A stretch of 64,000 nt of DNA from Manihot esculenta (GCF_001659605.2 NC_035171.2:30049825-30113824), one strand, 5' to 3'. Shown: positions 1 to 11,990, counted from the first letter of the stretch. Program-made: numbers and translations. Notes: generated from the sequence alone by a model not told the origin.

Positions 1-128
1 GACTTAGAAGTATAGTGTTATTTTTCAAAACCATCGTGGTACATGTTCATGGACTGATTGCTATGCTAAGGATCAGGTGGTAAGAAAGTTTGTCTTCCTT
101 GAGAATAACTTTTAAATTTTTGTTGAAG

Positions 129-470
129 GTGACTAATCATATGGTGGCTGGAGAGGGAGGTACTCTTAAACCAGCTCTTGGAGAGAGTTGGAAGAGCATT
201 CCACATGTGAGGCTTCTGCTTTCCCGTGACCCGGGAAACAAAATCTCCAATATTTCCATACTAAAACACCCTTCCCTAGTAAGTTATTTCCATTTTTTGC
301 TTTTTATTTGATGTTTATACACGGACTAATAGTGTATGGTTTGCTATCACATCTCTTCTCATTTCCATGTTAATATGCCCTTTTTAGTCTACTGGAAAAT
401 TAGAACTTAGAATATTGATTCTCATTTTCAGGCTTCTGGTGAGGTTGCAAGATTTGTGATTGATGACTAA
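129..470 (+). CDS. RAD51D: RAD51D-type recombinase paralogue, last two exons (partial)
   Basis: C-terminal end of a RAD51 paralogue of the RAD51D type, a nuclear ATPase-fold protein that acts in homologous recombination repair. Two exons are visible. The first, 129-278 (50 codons), follows an AG acceptor and starts [20 protein letters not shown], which is the L2/C-terminal strand region typical of RAD51D. It ends at a GT donor. The second, 432-470, follows TTTTCAG and encodes [12 protein letters not shown], then TAA. The two join in phase, giving [15 protein letters not shown]. Walker A and B and all upstream exons lie outside the window, so this is only the last ~62 residues. A canonical AATAAA signal lies at 536-541. 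The assignment comes from family recognition of the TNH...LKPALG...W segment. Other RAD51 paralogues are less likely. Confidence 0.85.
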
Positions 471-535
471 CTAAAGGATTGGTTTGTAACTTTTTCTTAT
501 TGTTGTATCCAACAGTATTTCAGGCTTTTCTTAGT

Positions 536-541
536 AATAAA
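536..541 (+). terminator. Poly(A) signal AATAAA of the RAD51D-type gene
   Basis: Canonical AATAAA 66 bases beyond the TAA stop at 468-470. It is followed by a U-rich stretch and then an A-run at about 583-595, as expected for a plant 3' end. Confidence 0.5.
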
Positions 542-775
542 TCTGGCACACATGGTTTTTTCTTTAGTTGCCTGCTTTTTCCAAAAAAAAAAAAAGATTT
601 AATTGCACAAATTTGAACATGGGAGAAAGAGCATTTTAATTATGGGATTGGTTCGTAAGTAATCGATTTTGTTCAGTTGTACCTAATGGGGGTACAAAAA
701 CAAGAACTTCTTGATGTCTCCCGCTTTCTGATTTCAAAAGCAGTGAAGAACCTGCAGAAAAAGATAAAAGTGAGG

Positions 776-927
776 CAAAGAGATTGCTTACCTTTAATGT
801 TGATATATCTTTCAGTAATCACTCTGACCTTCAAATTAATCAATAATTTTCTTGATCTTGTTAAATGAAACTGTATGAGAGTTTAGTAGACAAAGAGATT
901 GCTTACCTTTAATGTTGATATATCTTT
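776..927. repeat. 37-bp direct duplication
   Basis: The segment at 776-812 (starting CAAAGAGATTGCTTACCTTT) recurs at 891-927 with an offset of 115 bases and no visible difference. The intervening sequence is unrelated. It is probably a local duplication in the 3' flank of the RAD51D-type gene. The short open frame over 677-868 has no recognisable protein signature and I do not call it a gene. Confidence 0.8.
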
Positions 928-996
928 GTTTATATAATCCAAGAGAATTTGGGTAGTTGTCTGTTTTGAATCTAGTATTACTAGCTTGTAGATCCC

Positions 997-998
<2 letters not shown>

Positions 999-1046
<48 letters not shown>
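999..1046. repeat. (TA)n microsatellite
   Basis: Uninterrupted AT dinucleotide repeat of about 46 bases in AT-rich intergenic DNA. Confidence 0.9.
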
Positions 1047-1049
<3 letters not shown>

Positions 1050-1051
<2 letters not shown>

Positions 1052-3420
1052 GTTAATTTACATTATGATCCATAGAAATTAATAAAATTTACAATATAAT
1101 TTATGTTTATTTATTATTATGTTTTTTAACTAATAAATAATGTAGTTTTTAAATTTTAATTCTATTAATAGAATATTTATTAAATTGATTATTAGTCATA
1201 AAAAAATAAATGAAATCTGAATTTTTAATTTCAATTTTCTTAGTTTTTAGTATATAACAATATATTTTATAGCAATTTTATATTAAAATTTTTTCTTGCT
1301 ATATTAACCTCTAATCTTTAAACTTTAATTTTTTTTAATTTTTAATTTATATCAAAACATTTATATTAATTTTAAATTAAATATATTTTCACTATGTTGA
1401 TTTGAACTTTTAATTTTTAAATTTATTAATTTTTAATTTATAATAAAATATTTTATTGCAGCTGTATTTTAAATTTTTTTTTTATTTTTTTCAAATTTAT
1501 ATAATTTTTTAAAATATATTAATTGGTAGATGTAGGAATAAAAAAATAAAATATAAACACTTAAATTAAATTATTTATATTACCATGATATAAAAAATTT
1601 AATGCAATATAATTTAGTTCGTAAAATTTTATTATATTGATAGAATAGTTATTTAATTAAATTCAATGAAATAAAATTAAAGGTTCAAGTGTATATAATG
1701 GAGAAAATATTTAATATTAATTTATTATAAATATTTTAATATAAATTAAAAATTTAAAATTTAAAATTTTATAAAATGGAGAAAATATTCAATAGAGGAT
1801 TGGAAATAGTCTTTTCTAATTTGTTACTGCAAATGATTAGCAAAGAGTGACAACCTAGTAATGCGTATATAAATTCTCATATCTCCAAGCAACAACAACA
1901 TTAGGGCTCACTCTTTTGGACTTTGCATCAACCAATAACTAAATTTAAGAAGACAAAAAACTAGAGTAGTGTATATTCCACACACACACACACAAAAATC
2001 ATTGGTCCGTCCTGCAATTTGCTGTTTAAATTGTCATTTATTTTAATAAAATTTATCAAAATACATTTTACAATATCTATAGTTAAGTTCTTAAGATTTT
2101 TTTTTATTTATTTAAATTTCATATTTCAAAATAAATATATCATATAATAAATATAGTATAATGTTAGTCAGATAATATTTCATAAATTGAAAATAAAATA
2201 TTTTACAATATTATTTCAGTATTTCATCTAAAAAAAATTACTTATCATAAAAATATATATTTCTATATAGGTTTATAGAATTTGTCAGTTTAAATTATAT
2301 TATCTATTTACTAATTGAAATTTAATTTTAAGTTATAATATTACTATTTTTTATGTATAATGATATTAATAAATTACCAAAGTTTAAGAAGTAACTTTTT
2401 AAAAATAATAATTTTTATTTAAAATTAAATTAATTTAATTTTAAATTAATCTGACCAAATGTTATTACCATCAAACAATTTAATTATAAAGTCAAAATCT
2501 AATTAAAAGCTATCCTGTTTAATTTATTGCTAGCTAATTGACATGGACGTTTTAGACTATATGTAAAAGATATTTGCAAAATTTTCAATTAAGCAATCTC
2601 CAACTTTTATTCAATGCTGGCAATACAAACTAACAAGTTGAGGTTGTGTTGACACGAAAACAATTAAGATTCACACATAATTAACGAATAGCATCAAATT
2701 TAACTAAAAATATAATTTTTTATTATATGACACAATATAAATAATACATATATTAAATTAATTTAATACAATATAATTGATTTAATACAAATAAATTTTA
2801 TTAATTTTATTTTTTATAAAAAAAAAATTAACAAAACTTATGAGATGAAAAAATACTATTTTCGTTCAAACAGCTATAACTTCAATCCTTTAAAATTTTA
2901 ATAAGATCCGGTGCATTAATGTTAGTATAATAAAATGATAATTTCGACATGAAAATTAACTGGAATATACTTATTCATGTATTAAATTTAATCATTTTTT
3001 AAATAAAATTAAAAAATAAATCCTATTATTTTTAAAATTCTTATGTTATATAAGGATAAAAGCTTCTATTTTTGTCTAGTAAATTAAAGTTAAAAAATGA
3101 ATTGTAACTAAATTGATATTTATAAAAAAAATTTTAATTAAATAACATAGCGATTGAAAAATTTTCCAGCGACTTACCCAAAAAAATAGTGCATAATTGG
3201 TTTGGCACCAAAAGGCTAGGGGCGAAAATACATATGAATGAATTGAATATATGAAATAAAAATTTGATAAATTAATTAGGTAATAAATTTTAAATAAAAA
3301 ATATAAAAGTATAAAAAATCAAGAGTCTGTACAATCAAGCCCAGCAGGGCTGAACACAAAACACACCAGGGCCTAGCCCTCTGCACAGAAGTCAAAAAGA
3401 AAAAAAAAAAAAGCTGAGTT
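1050..3420. other. AT-rich intergenic region
   Basis: No gene is supported in this stretch. It is almost pure A/T with many homopolymer tracts. The only less AT-rich part is about 1840-2030, with a TATATAAA-like box at about 1865-1871, a CAACAACAACA stretch and a short (CA)n run at 1980-1995. That looks like a promoter/leader, but no open frame follows. A second, weakly GC-richer patch sits at about 3320-3400. Confidence 0.6.
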
Positions 3421-3571
3421 TTTATTGGATGCTTTTAATACATATGCAAACTTTTTTCACACTTATATTTTACAAGATGGAAAGTGCAATAAAAGAGAGA
3501 ATGTGTATACTGATTGGTTCAGTAGTTAAAAACATATTATTTACCATTTCAAAAAAAAAAAAAACATATTA

Positions 3572-3577
3572 TTTATT
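3572..3577 (-). terminator. Candidate poly(A) signal for the P450 gene
   Basis: AATAAA on the minus strand, about 90 bases beyond the stop codon at 3664. A second AATAAA lies further out at 3421-3426, so either may be used. Confidence 0.4.
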
Positions 3578-3663
3578 CAAGAAATTCATATTCAAATCCG
3601 CATAATTGGAAGCAAGTAGTTATCAGAATTCATTGTGCACGAGTGGCGGCACATGTATGGATC

Positions 3664-5387
3664 TTATGCATCGTCGGAAGCATTGCGAGGACTGAAACGT
3701 GCTATTGGAACGCACACAAGGTCATGGGCTAAAGGAGCCGTGATTCCAGGCTTTTCAGTCATATCAACTGCATTATCACCGTCAACTTCCGATGACCGTG
3801 AACTCACCACCTTCCAATCGAAGCACTGAATCATCGATGCCAATGTAATAGGCAAAATCTGCATAGCTGAGGACATGCCAGAGCAATTCCTTCTTCCGGT
3901 ACCAAATGGCAATAACTGATAATGTTGGCCTCTAACATCTACGGGACCCGCCCAGTAACTTTGATCATTGCCGCTTGCCGGTAAAAATCTTTCAGGCCGA
4001 AACTCTAATGGGTTCTTCCAGGTTTCAGGATCTCTGCCAATGGACCACAGGTTTACGATCAGCAAGGTGCCCTTAGAGATTGTGTAGTCTTTCACTTTGC
4101 ATTCTTCAATGGAACTTCTAAGGATTAGTGGAATTGGTGGGTGAAGCCTAAATGTTTCCTTTATAATTGCTTGGAGATATGGAAGATTTGAAACATCAGA
4201 TTCTTGCACTAGCCTTTGTTTCCCTACAACTCTTTCAAGCTCTTCCCTTGCTTTCTTCAGCTCCATTGGATGATTGATCATCTCTGCTACTGCCCATTCA
4301 ATTGCTACTGCTGTTGAATCTGTACCAGCTGTCAGGTAGTCCTGCACAGACTCCCATTCTTCAATGATTAGTGGTTGGTAAGCTTTTAACGCTGAGAGAT
4401 TATGTTGAGAAATTTGTGAAAAATATATAAATAATTTTGAAAATTTTTTTATAAAACTAAATAATATTAAGGACTTACCATAACTAAGCCTTTCAAATGA
4501 TCTCTGCTTAGTTGCATCTCTGAGTTTTTGTCTTCCATGATATCAAGCAGAAGGTCAAGAAAATCCTTCGCAGATCCATTTTCACTTCTATAGTTCTTCT
4601 CCTTTCTTTCTTCTTGACGCTTTGTGATAATTTTCTCTAACAAAACATCATATCGCCCACGAATTCCCTCCAGCTTCTTTCGAAACCCTTGCAAATCCCA
4701 GTTCCTTAGAAACCATATAAAATCAGAAATATTAAATTCTCCAAAAACCGCTGTCACCTCTCTGACCAGTTTTATGGCTTCTTCATCCTCATCGGCCGTC
4801 GATGAACGCCTTGAACTTAGTATCATCTGAGAGATTATGTTGTTTGTGAATCTTAATATCTCCTTTGTGACATTAACACTCTCGCCTGATTTGGACTTAT
4901 CGAATAATAGTCCAAGAAAAGAATGCAACTCTTGGGTTCTTACAGGAAGAAACTTGTTGAGAGTATGGCTGCCTAAGAGCTCAGAAATGCTCAGTTTTTT
5001 AATGAAAATCCAGAGAGAGCCATAGGGTGCCAGTGGAGTCGCAGCATTATAAGTAAGATAATCGATGGCTTGGTTGAATATGCGATAAGAGAATGTAAGA
5101 TCATGGGTCTTGAGAAATTCTTTAGCCATTTCAGGGTTGGAGACTACAACAGACTGGACTGAACCAAGGCGAAGATGCATGAAGGGGCCATGGCGAGAGG
5201 AAAGCTTGTGTAAGGCTTGGTGCATGAGAGGGTCTAGGAGATGGAGGTGGCCGATGATTGGTAAGGCCAGTGGACTTGGAGGAAGGTGCACGCGGTGGCC
5301 GTGTAATGTGATGTGAAAGATGGTTCTGAGAAGAAAGTAGGAGAGGAGAAAGAGAATGGCGTAGAATACGAGGTCCTGAAGAATCAT
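3664..5387 (-). CDS. Cytochrome P450, CYP93-like (flavone synthase II / flavonoid-type clade)
   Basis: ER-anchored A-type cytochrome P450. Exon 1 is 5387-4479 and exon 2 is 4341-3664, with a single 137-bp phase-0 GT-AG intron, giving 528 aa. A hydrophobic N-terminal anchor (MILQDLVFYAILFLL...) is followed by the proline hinge PPSPLALPIIGH. The C-helix has WxxxK. The I-helix motif AGTDST is at about residues 308-313, ExxR (ETFR) at 365-368, PERF at about 419-422, and the heme loop PFGTGRRNCSG has its ligand Cys at about 456. An upstream in-frame ATG at 5465 sits only a few bases from a TATA box at about 5468-5476, so it would lie upstream of the transcription start; I therefore chose 5387. The wording of the C-terminus (VDVRGQHYQLLPFG) fits CYP93, whose members act on flavanones and isoflavonoids. 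The exact substrate is inferred. Odd point: CSG replaces the usual CPG in the heme loop. Confidence 0.88.
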
Positions 5388-5467
5388 CTTAGTTATTTTC
5401 TTCTCTTTGTTTTTAATAGTGTGTTGCCAAGAAAATGTTGGTTTGGGCATGGATGGGTTGAGCAAGT

Positions 5468-5476
5468 ATTTATATA
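5468..5476 (-). promoter_or_regulatory. TATA box of the P450 gene
   Basis: The minus strand reads TTTATATAAATAC, about 85 bases upstream of the chosen ATG at 5387. This implies a short leader starting near 5440 and argues against the ATG at 5465 as the start. Confidence 0.55.
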
Positions 5477-5999
5477 AACAGGAATCGAGAAAGATCTACC
5501 TACCCCCATTTTGCAGGAAATTTTAGCCTGATTTCTACTTGACACCTAATTTTAATGCATACAAACATTTATTAACTAATGTTTAATCGTCAGTTGAAAA
5601 AGGATACATAGAGTAGGAGCGACGCAGAATTAAATGTTATGGGACTACACTAATAAATATTTTTTTTAATGAAAATTTGAGAGTAAAATTTTTCAAATTT
5701 ATTCAAATAAATTCATTACTCAATTAAATCTGCGAGTTAAATCTGCGAGTGCACATGATTAAATTTAAATATTGAGTTTAAGCGAATCTATAAATAATAA
5801 TTTTAAATTAATTAATATTTTAAAATAACAATTATTATAAAAAATAGTAATTAAAACTTTTATCATCCTACTCAATAGAATTAAATTTTATACTTAAAAA
5901 ATTAGATTTTTTTTACTTTAATATTTAAGCTATTTTCACTAAATTAGTTCTACAATTAATTTTTAATATTAAAAGTGATAAAATAATTACTCTAAATAG

Positions 6000-6435
6000 A
6001 ATCAGTATATTTGATTTAAATTAAAAAAAATCGATCAAATTAAATTAATTTAAAATTTTAGTTTGATTTTTTATTCATTTCAATTTGATTTGATTTTTAA
6101 TTTTAAAATTTTAATTTATTTCGATTCTTAAATTTTGATTAAAAAATTAAATTGAACTGATTAGTGATAATAATATATTATTTTTAATAATATAGAAATT
6201 ATGCCATAATTAAGATAGAAATATTTTAATTATATTTTAAAATATTAAAAATAAAGTGTAAAAAATAAAAATTTTATTAAAAAACTAAACTGATCAAATT
6301 AAATCGAATCGAATCAAACTGATTCAATTCAGTTTGATTTTTATTTAAAATCGATTCGATTTAATTTTTATAAATACTAAAATTTTAATTTTCAATTTAT
6401 TCAGTTCAGTTTAATTTTGAACCAAACATACTAAA
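6000..6435. repeat. Dispersed AT-rich repeat, copy 1
   Basis: Shares blocks in the same order with 51905-52200: a TAATATAGAAAT block, then AAATATTAAAAATAAA, then a GAATCGAAT-rich segment, then TTTTTATAAATACTAAAATT. The edges are rich in GATTTGATTT-type repeats in both orientations, like a non-autonomous MITE. The boundaries are approximate. Confidence 0.5.
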
Positions 6436-7251
6436 TACTCGGCCTACACTAAATTTAATATAATAATTTAAAAAAGTTGGAGAATATTTTTAAAGATAAA
6501 TAAATAAACTTTTTGCAGCTAAAATAAAATTTTTAATAATCTAGATAAATATAAAAAATAATTAGAGATTTATATATTATTTTTGCCAAGGCTAAAAATG
6601 TTATAAAAATCCAAATTTTCTATAAAAATAGATTTTTTTTTTAATTTTCATATATTATTACTGAATGATTAGGCAGTGGGTAGTAGATGAGGTGGAGATG
6701 TAAGAGAAAAAACAATGATCAGCGAATAGGCAGTCAAATTAAATTTATGGCTAATTGATGAAATGTAGGTTTGGGATGTGAAAGTGGTAGTTAAGTAAAG
6801 CTTTCCAAATTCCAAATTAAAAAGTCATATCTGTTCTTTCATTCTATTAAATATTTTGTTTAATGAATTTAAGAGAGAGGTTGGGTGAGAGCTCTGGGTT
6901 CGGTTAGGAGAACCACATTCCCATTTGTGGACTCCATGTTTCCACCGTTTCAATTCATTTTTTTCATATATTATTTCAATTAAACTCTTCTAGTTAACTA
7001 AATAAGTTTAATTTAAATTTTTTTATATGATAAAGCTTTATTTTGTAATTTTAAAAATTATTTATTATATCTATTTTTAGTAATTAAAATACTAAATTTT
7101 TTATATATTTTTTAAATTATAAAAAATTATTTTCTTTATTATTTAAATCTTACTTCTATTGTCCCATTCTTAATGCCTTTTAATGTTATGACAAATCTAA
7201 TTGTATAAGAAATTTTTGTTAATAATTGACTAAAATACTTTTGTTACTTAT

Positions 7252-7343
7252 AAAGTCATTTCCAACGCTATCAATAGTTCAAATTAGATAATATCAAAAA
7301 GTCATTTTCAACGCTATCAATCGTTCAAATTAGATAATATAAT
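7252..7343. repeat. Tandem duplication, 46-bp period
   Basis: Two adjacent copies of a unit beginning AAAGTCATTT and containing CAACGCTATCAAT followed by GTTCAAATTAGATAATAT. They differ at about three positions. Confidence 0.8.
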
Positions 7344-8751
7344 ATTATTATAAAATAATATTACACTTGATAAATTGATATTCGATTATAAATGTTTAAT
7401 TCATTCTGAACACCGAAACACTCGATATATCATCAAAACTCACATTTTTTCTGTGTAAATCGAAATTTTATAAAAAATTATCATTAGTGTATATAATTAA
7501 GCAGATCTCATTCTACCTACAATCGCGAAATTTCATATTTACTAGCTGGTATCAGTTAAATTTATAAAAGATTTGATAATTAATTCCACCTTTTTATATT
7601 ATAAATACAAACATGTATAAATATATACATATTTTTATATTTACTCTGAATTCAAAATAATTTATTATATTTGTCCTTTCTTCTAGGTTGGTGATTTGAA
7701 CGTCAACCACCTCGTATTTGTTTTTGTTATAGATTATTGAATCGTAATTCAGCTCTATTTTAAGTATATTATAAATATCAATTTTACCAATAGTATAATT
7801 TTTTTTTTTTAAAAATCCCTTTTGATAAATTCTTATTCTTTTCTAATTTTGTAAGAGATTCATACTAAAAATGGGTTATTCATTGCCACACAGCAAAATA
7901 AGTAATTTAATATGGCTCTGGATTGGATTAATACATTAAATCTAAATTAATAAATTTAGTTAAATAATTATATTGACTTAATTTAGATATTTTATTTTTA
8001 TAATCTTTTCAATTAATTAATAAATAATGATTTAATATTTAATTATAAATTTTAACTCTAATTTTATATTCACTTTCTTAATTTTTATGTTAATTTAGAT
8101 ATAATATTAATTAGATTTTTCTGTATTTTTATTATTAGAAATGTAATATTTCAATTTAATTATTTTGTTTTTTAATTTTTTAATTTTTAATTTTTATAAA
8201 ATTAAAATTAATTATATTTTTTCTGTAATGTATATTGCTGATGTTATTTTATTTTTCTGTAATTATTTTAAGTACAATAATTTTTTAATTTTTGTAAAAT
8301 TAAAATTAGTCACATTTTTTAAAAAATAAAATAATATACATAATTTTTTTTAAAATTAAAATTAGTCACATCTTAAAAAGTTAAAGTAATTTACAAAATT
8401 ATTTAATTTTTTAAATTCATACAAACTTAAAATTAGTCACATTTATAAAAAATTAACATAATGTGAAAAATTATTTCATTTTTTAATTTTTATAAAATTA
8501 AAATTAATCAGATTTTTAAAAAATTAAAATAATATACAAAAATTATTTTAAATTTTTTATTTAATTTCTTTAATTTCTGTAAAATTAAAATTATTATAAC
8601 GACCCGAAAACCGGACCGCTACCGGCGCTAGGATCCAGATCGGCGTAAGGCCGTCGGAACCCGTAGCAAGCCAAACATACATCCTGAATACCTGTTTAAT
8701 CCCATACACGATCAACAACATACATAAACATTTAAAACTTTCTCATTGGTC

Positions 8752-8810
8752 ATTCATTCACTCATTCATTCATTCACTCATTCATTCATTCGTTCTTTCA
8801 TTCATTTACC
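8752..8810. repeat. (ATTC)n microsatellite
   Basis: Degenerate tandem ATTC/ACTC tetranucleotides (TCATTCATTCACTCATTC type) inside the solo-LTR-like element. Confidence 0.85.
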
Positions 8811-9218
8811 AAGCTTAACTTGTGCATGCACAAATCATAACATCCATTAAGCTTGGTTTACAATAATCATCATTTAACATTTAAGATCATGTACCACAAG
8901 GGGATTAACAACATACTATGGTCAAGCACAACTCTAAACTTTCATAAGCATCAATACATTACATTTATATTTAATACTATTCATTACATTTCAATATTCA
9001 TCATGTCCACCACTAACTATTACATGACCATGACTTTACTCTTCTTGACCTCCTGGTCTACTCTGTACCTGTAAGTCTGGGGTTAAGGGAGTGGGGTGAG
9101 CTACTAGAGCCCAGTGAGCAGAATAAATAAACATTCAATTTAAATTTCATGCTTTCATGAAATGCAACATATCACAGACAAATCACATCAAGGATGGTAT
9201 TGTCACCAATAGTCCTTT

Positions 9219-9370
9219 ACATTCCAAGGTACCGGAACGTAGAATGGGTCAACTGGTCTTTCTCTTAAACATAACATATCATAACATTCCAACATGCCGG
9301 GACATAGAATGGGTCAACCGGTATTTCTCTTACATAGTGTCGGGACGTAGAATGGATCAACCGGACTTCC
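9219..9370. repeat. Three diverged ~60-bp repeats in the LTR-like element
   Basis: Each unit carries a core like CCGGRACRTAGAATGGRTCAACYGG followed by a pyrimidine run. Cores lie near 9233, 9297 and 9341. The units are unequal in length and diverged. Confidence 0.65.
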
Positions 9371-9779
9371 ATACAATATCATACCGTATCATAATACATC
9401 GTATCATATTGAGGACTAAGGATCATCCAACATCCATCCACATCATCATCAAATTATGCAATGCAACATATTCGTGAATTCTAATGCAAACAACCTAGAA
9501 TATCACATGGCATTCGTGATGCATGAACATGCTCAAATCTATATTTATTTGCTTTAAAACATAAGTGTTTATTCCACTCACCTCTGGCTGAAGCTCTAAT
9601 GACTCTGAAGCAGCTATTCTCACTGATGAGGTCCTCGGTTCCTCGGGTCCGAACCTACACAGGTGGACTCAAATGAGGGACTAAACATCCATGAACATGA
9701 CTCTAAAATACTCCCTAAAAACCCCCTAAAACACCTTAAAACAATCACATAAATCATGCAAAGGAGGGCTGAACAGGGC

Positions 9780-10750
9780 ACTTTCGGCGGCAAGTTCGGC
9801 GGCCGAAAGGCCCTCCAGAGCCGAAAGTCCCTCCAGAGCCGAAAGTCATGCACCTTCGGCGGCACTTTCGGCGGCCGAAGGTTCCCTCCAGAGACGAAAC
9901 TCATGCATGTTAGGCGGCACCTTCAGCGGCCGAAAGTCCCTTCCAGAGCCGAAAGTCCACTTTCGGGGGCAGGGTTCGGCAGCCGATACAGGCTACCACA
10001 GGCAGGTTCAGCGGCCGAAAGAGCCTTCGGCTGCCAAACCTGAGTTCTTCCCAAAAGGGCAGAAACATAGCTCAACGTGCATAAACGCCTCCCAACTCAT
10101 TCAATCATGCATTTTCCTATTCTACAACATGCATACTCAAGCATACAAGCTCCTAGGGGCTTCAAATTATCCTAAACCCCATCTACAACACATCAAACAT
10201 GCATAACCAACACACATTGCTCATAAACACACATTTAACCAAAAACTCAACATAAACCTACACATGCATTTCTACCCCACAAATCTTCATAAAACTTGCT
10301 TAAAACATGAAATGAACTATGGATCTACTCTTACCTCTTGAAGAACGAGAGGAAAGGCGACCCTAACTTAGAGATGGGGAGAAACCAACTCTTTAGTCTC
10401 CAAGCTCCAAAACTTGCTCTTTTGCTCAAATATCTTCAAATCAACATAAAGCTTGTTAAAATATGAAAGATCGGAGGAAAAACATCAAAAACGAACCATG
10501 GGAGAGCAATAACTCACCATGGCCGAAAATGGGGAGAAAACTCGCCCGTTTCGGCCATGTAGCTCTTATATAGGGGCTACCAGACCACCTTTCGGCAGCC
10601 TAAAGTGCCTCCAAAAATCATACAAGTTCGGCGGCCGAACATGAGGTTCGGCGGCCGAACCTTTGAAACTTTCGGGAGCCTAACTTGCCCCCCTAAACCA
10701 TCCCATGTTCAGCGACCGAACTTGAGGTTCGGCGGCCGAACCTGGAATTG
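9780..10750. repeat. Dispersed GGCGGCCGAA palindromes
   Basis: Two clusters (about 9783-10045 and 10590-10742) of the 13-bp palindrome TTCGGCGGCCGAA and variants, spaced by CTCCAGAGCCGAAAG-like segments. They are internal to the LTR-like element and much GC-richer than the rest of the window. Confidence 0.75.
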
Positions 10751-10922
10751 CCTCCTTGGTCTTTTTCATTCAAAACTCAATTCATTTTTTACTTAAAACC
10801 ATAAAATACATTAAAACATTTTATGAAAACATGGTTTTACCCTTCTAGAGATTTCTGACATCCGAGATTCCACCGGACGGTAGGAATTCCGATACCGGAG
10901 TCTAGCCGAGTATTACAATTAT

Positions 10923-11850
10923 AAATTTTATTTTAAAATTAACTTTTTTTAATTTGAAAGATTTCAAAGCATATAATTTATAAAATTAATTAGATATTTT
11001 TTATTTTTTATTATAAAAAATGTAATATCTAATATTATTTTATTTAAGTTTTATGATAATTTTAATTTATATTTTTCAGCTATATTTTTATTATTTTAGT
11101 AAATTTATCATTGCAATTTAAATAAATACTTTTAATTATATTTCATAATTAATATGATATTAATAAGATAAAATTTATTGGCTAAATGACGTCCATAGTT
11201 TAATAGTTTTGCTTATTAAATATTTTAATTTTAATTGTGATTTAATATACACTTAAATTTTTAAAAAATATTATTTTTAAACACAATTTTATTAAATATA
11301 TTATTTAAAGTTATATTAGGTTTTTTTTTAAATTTAGAGGTTTACAATAATATATATTATTTTTAAATTTAAATATTTATTTATAATATTTTTTAAAATT
11401 TAAATGTTTATTAATTCATAATTAAAGTTGAGTTTTTATAAAAATATTAAAATATTTTGCTAAAATTTATTTTAATAGTTAATGAATATAGAGCTATTAA
11501 ATTTTTTATTTTTGAAATGAAAATTGTGAATTGAGAGAGTAGAATCTGTTAGATGCATTTATCATCAATCTAAATTCAAGCTATTAAATAATTTAAATGG
11601 TTAATTAATAAATAAAAAATATTAAAATAGTTTGAATTTAAATTTAAACACACCAACCGACCGGTGAACATTTTAATTTTTATCCATTAATTAATTTATT
11701 TTAATTTTAATTAGAAAACTAAAATGGTATAAATATCTAAAATTATGAAATATAACTAATACATATCAAATTGTATAAATATTTAAAATAATTAAATCTT
11801 TTTTATTAAAAGGTTAACGAGTGTAATTTTACTTGTGCGATTTTGTAATT
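10923..11850. other. AT-rich intergenic region
   Basis: Nothing recognisable. This is AT-rich DNA between the LTR-like element and the PPR gene. Confidence 0.6.
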
Positions 11851-11990
11851 AAGGCAAATTAATGAATTTTTCAAAAGTCAAAGTACCTGTTGGTAATTCT
11901 CCCTTAGATTTATTGGGGGGGGGGAAGGGAAAGAGCGAAAATCTACTGTATCACTTCTTGTATCCAAGTTCGAAACTTTCATCGGCTTCC

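Larger units (their letters stand above)
5480..8589. other. AT-rich intergenic region upstream of the P450
   Basis: No supported gene. It contains a dispersed repeat copy (6000-6435) and a 46-bp tandem duplication (7252-7343), described separately. A mixed-composition patch at 6660-6950 has no coding potential I can defend. Confidence 0.6.
8595..10917. mobile_element. Solo-LTR-like retrotransposon remnant with target-site duplication
   Basis: A comparatively GC-rich island with sharp edges inside AT-rich DNA. It starts TATAACGACCCGAAAACCGG and ends TCTAGCCGAGTATTACA. The pentamer ATTAT flanks both sides (8590-8594 and 10918-10922), a typical 5-bp LTR-retrotransposon target duplication. The end is CA and the start TA, as if the usual TG has mutated. 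The 2,323 bp contain no reverse transcriptase or gag. Internal features are an (ATTC)n tract at about 8752-8810, three diverged ~60-bp repeats at about 9219-9370 and many CGGCGGCCGAA palindromes. The best reading is a solo LTR of a large, probably Gypsy-type, element; a non-autonomous element is possible. Open frames within it look spurious. Confidence 0.65.

Noticed and set aside
677..868. 63-codon frame behind the RAD51D-type gene
   Set aside because: Its second half overlaps one copy of the 37-bp duplication and the peptide has no recognisable motif; likely chance.
3505..3600. tRNA-like words (GGTTCAGTAGTTAA ... TTCAAATCC) downstream of the P450
   Set aside because: A- and B-box-like words are present but no cloverleaf can be drawn and the gap includes homopolymer A.
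9157..10206. Open frames inside the solo-LTR-like element
   Set aside because: They have no match to gag, protease or reverse transcriptase and consist of repeat translation; treated as noncoding LTR.
11862..11990. Upstream in-frame extension of the PPR gene
   Set aside because: It contains a run of ten Gs and no targeting or PPR character. The start at 11991 gives the family length and a presequence.
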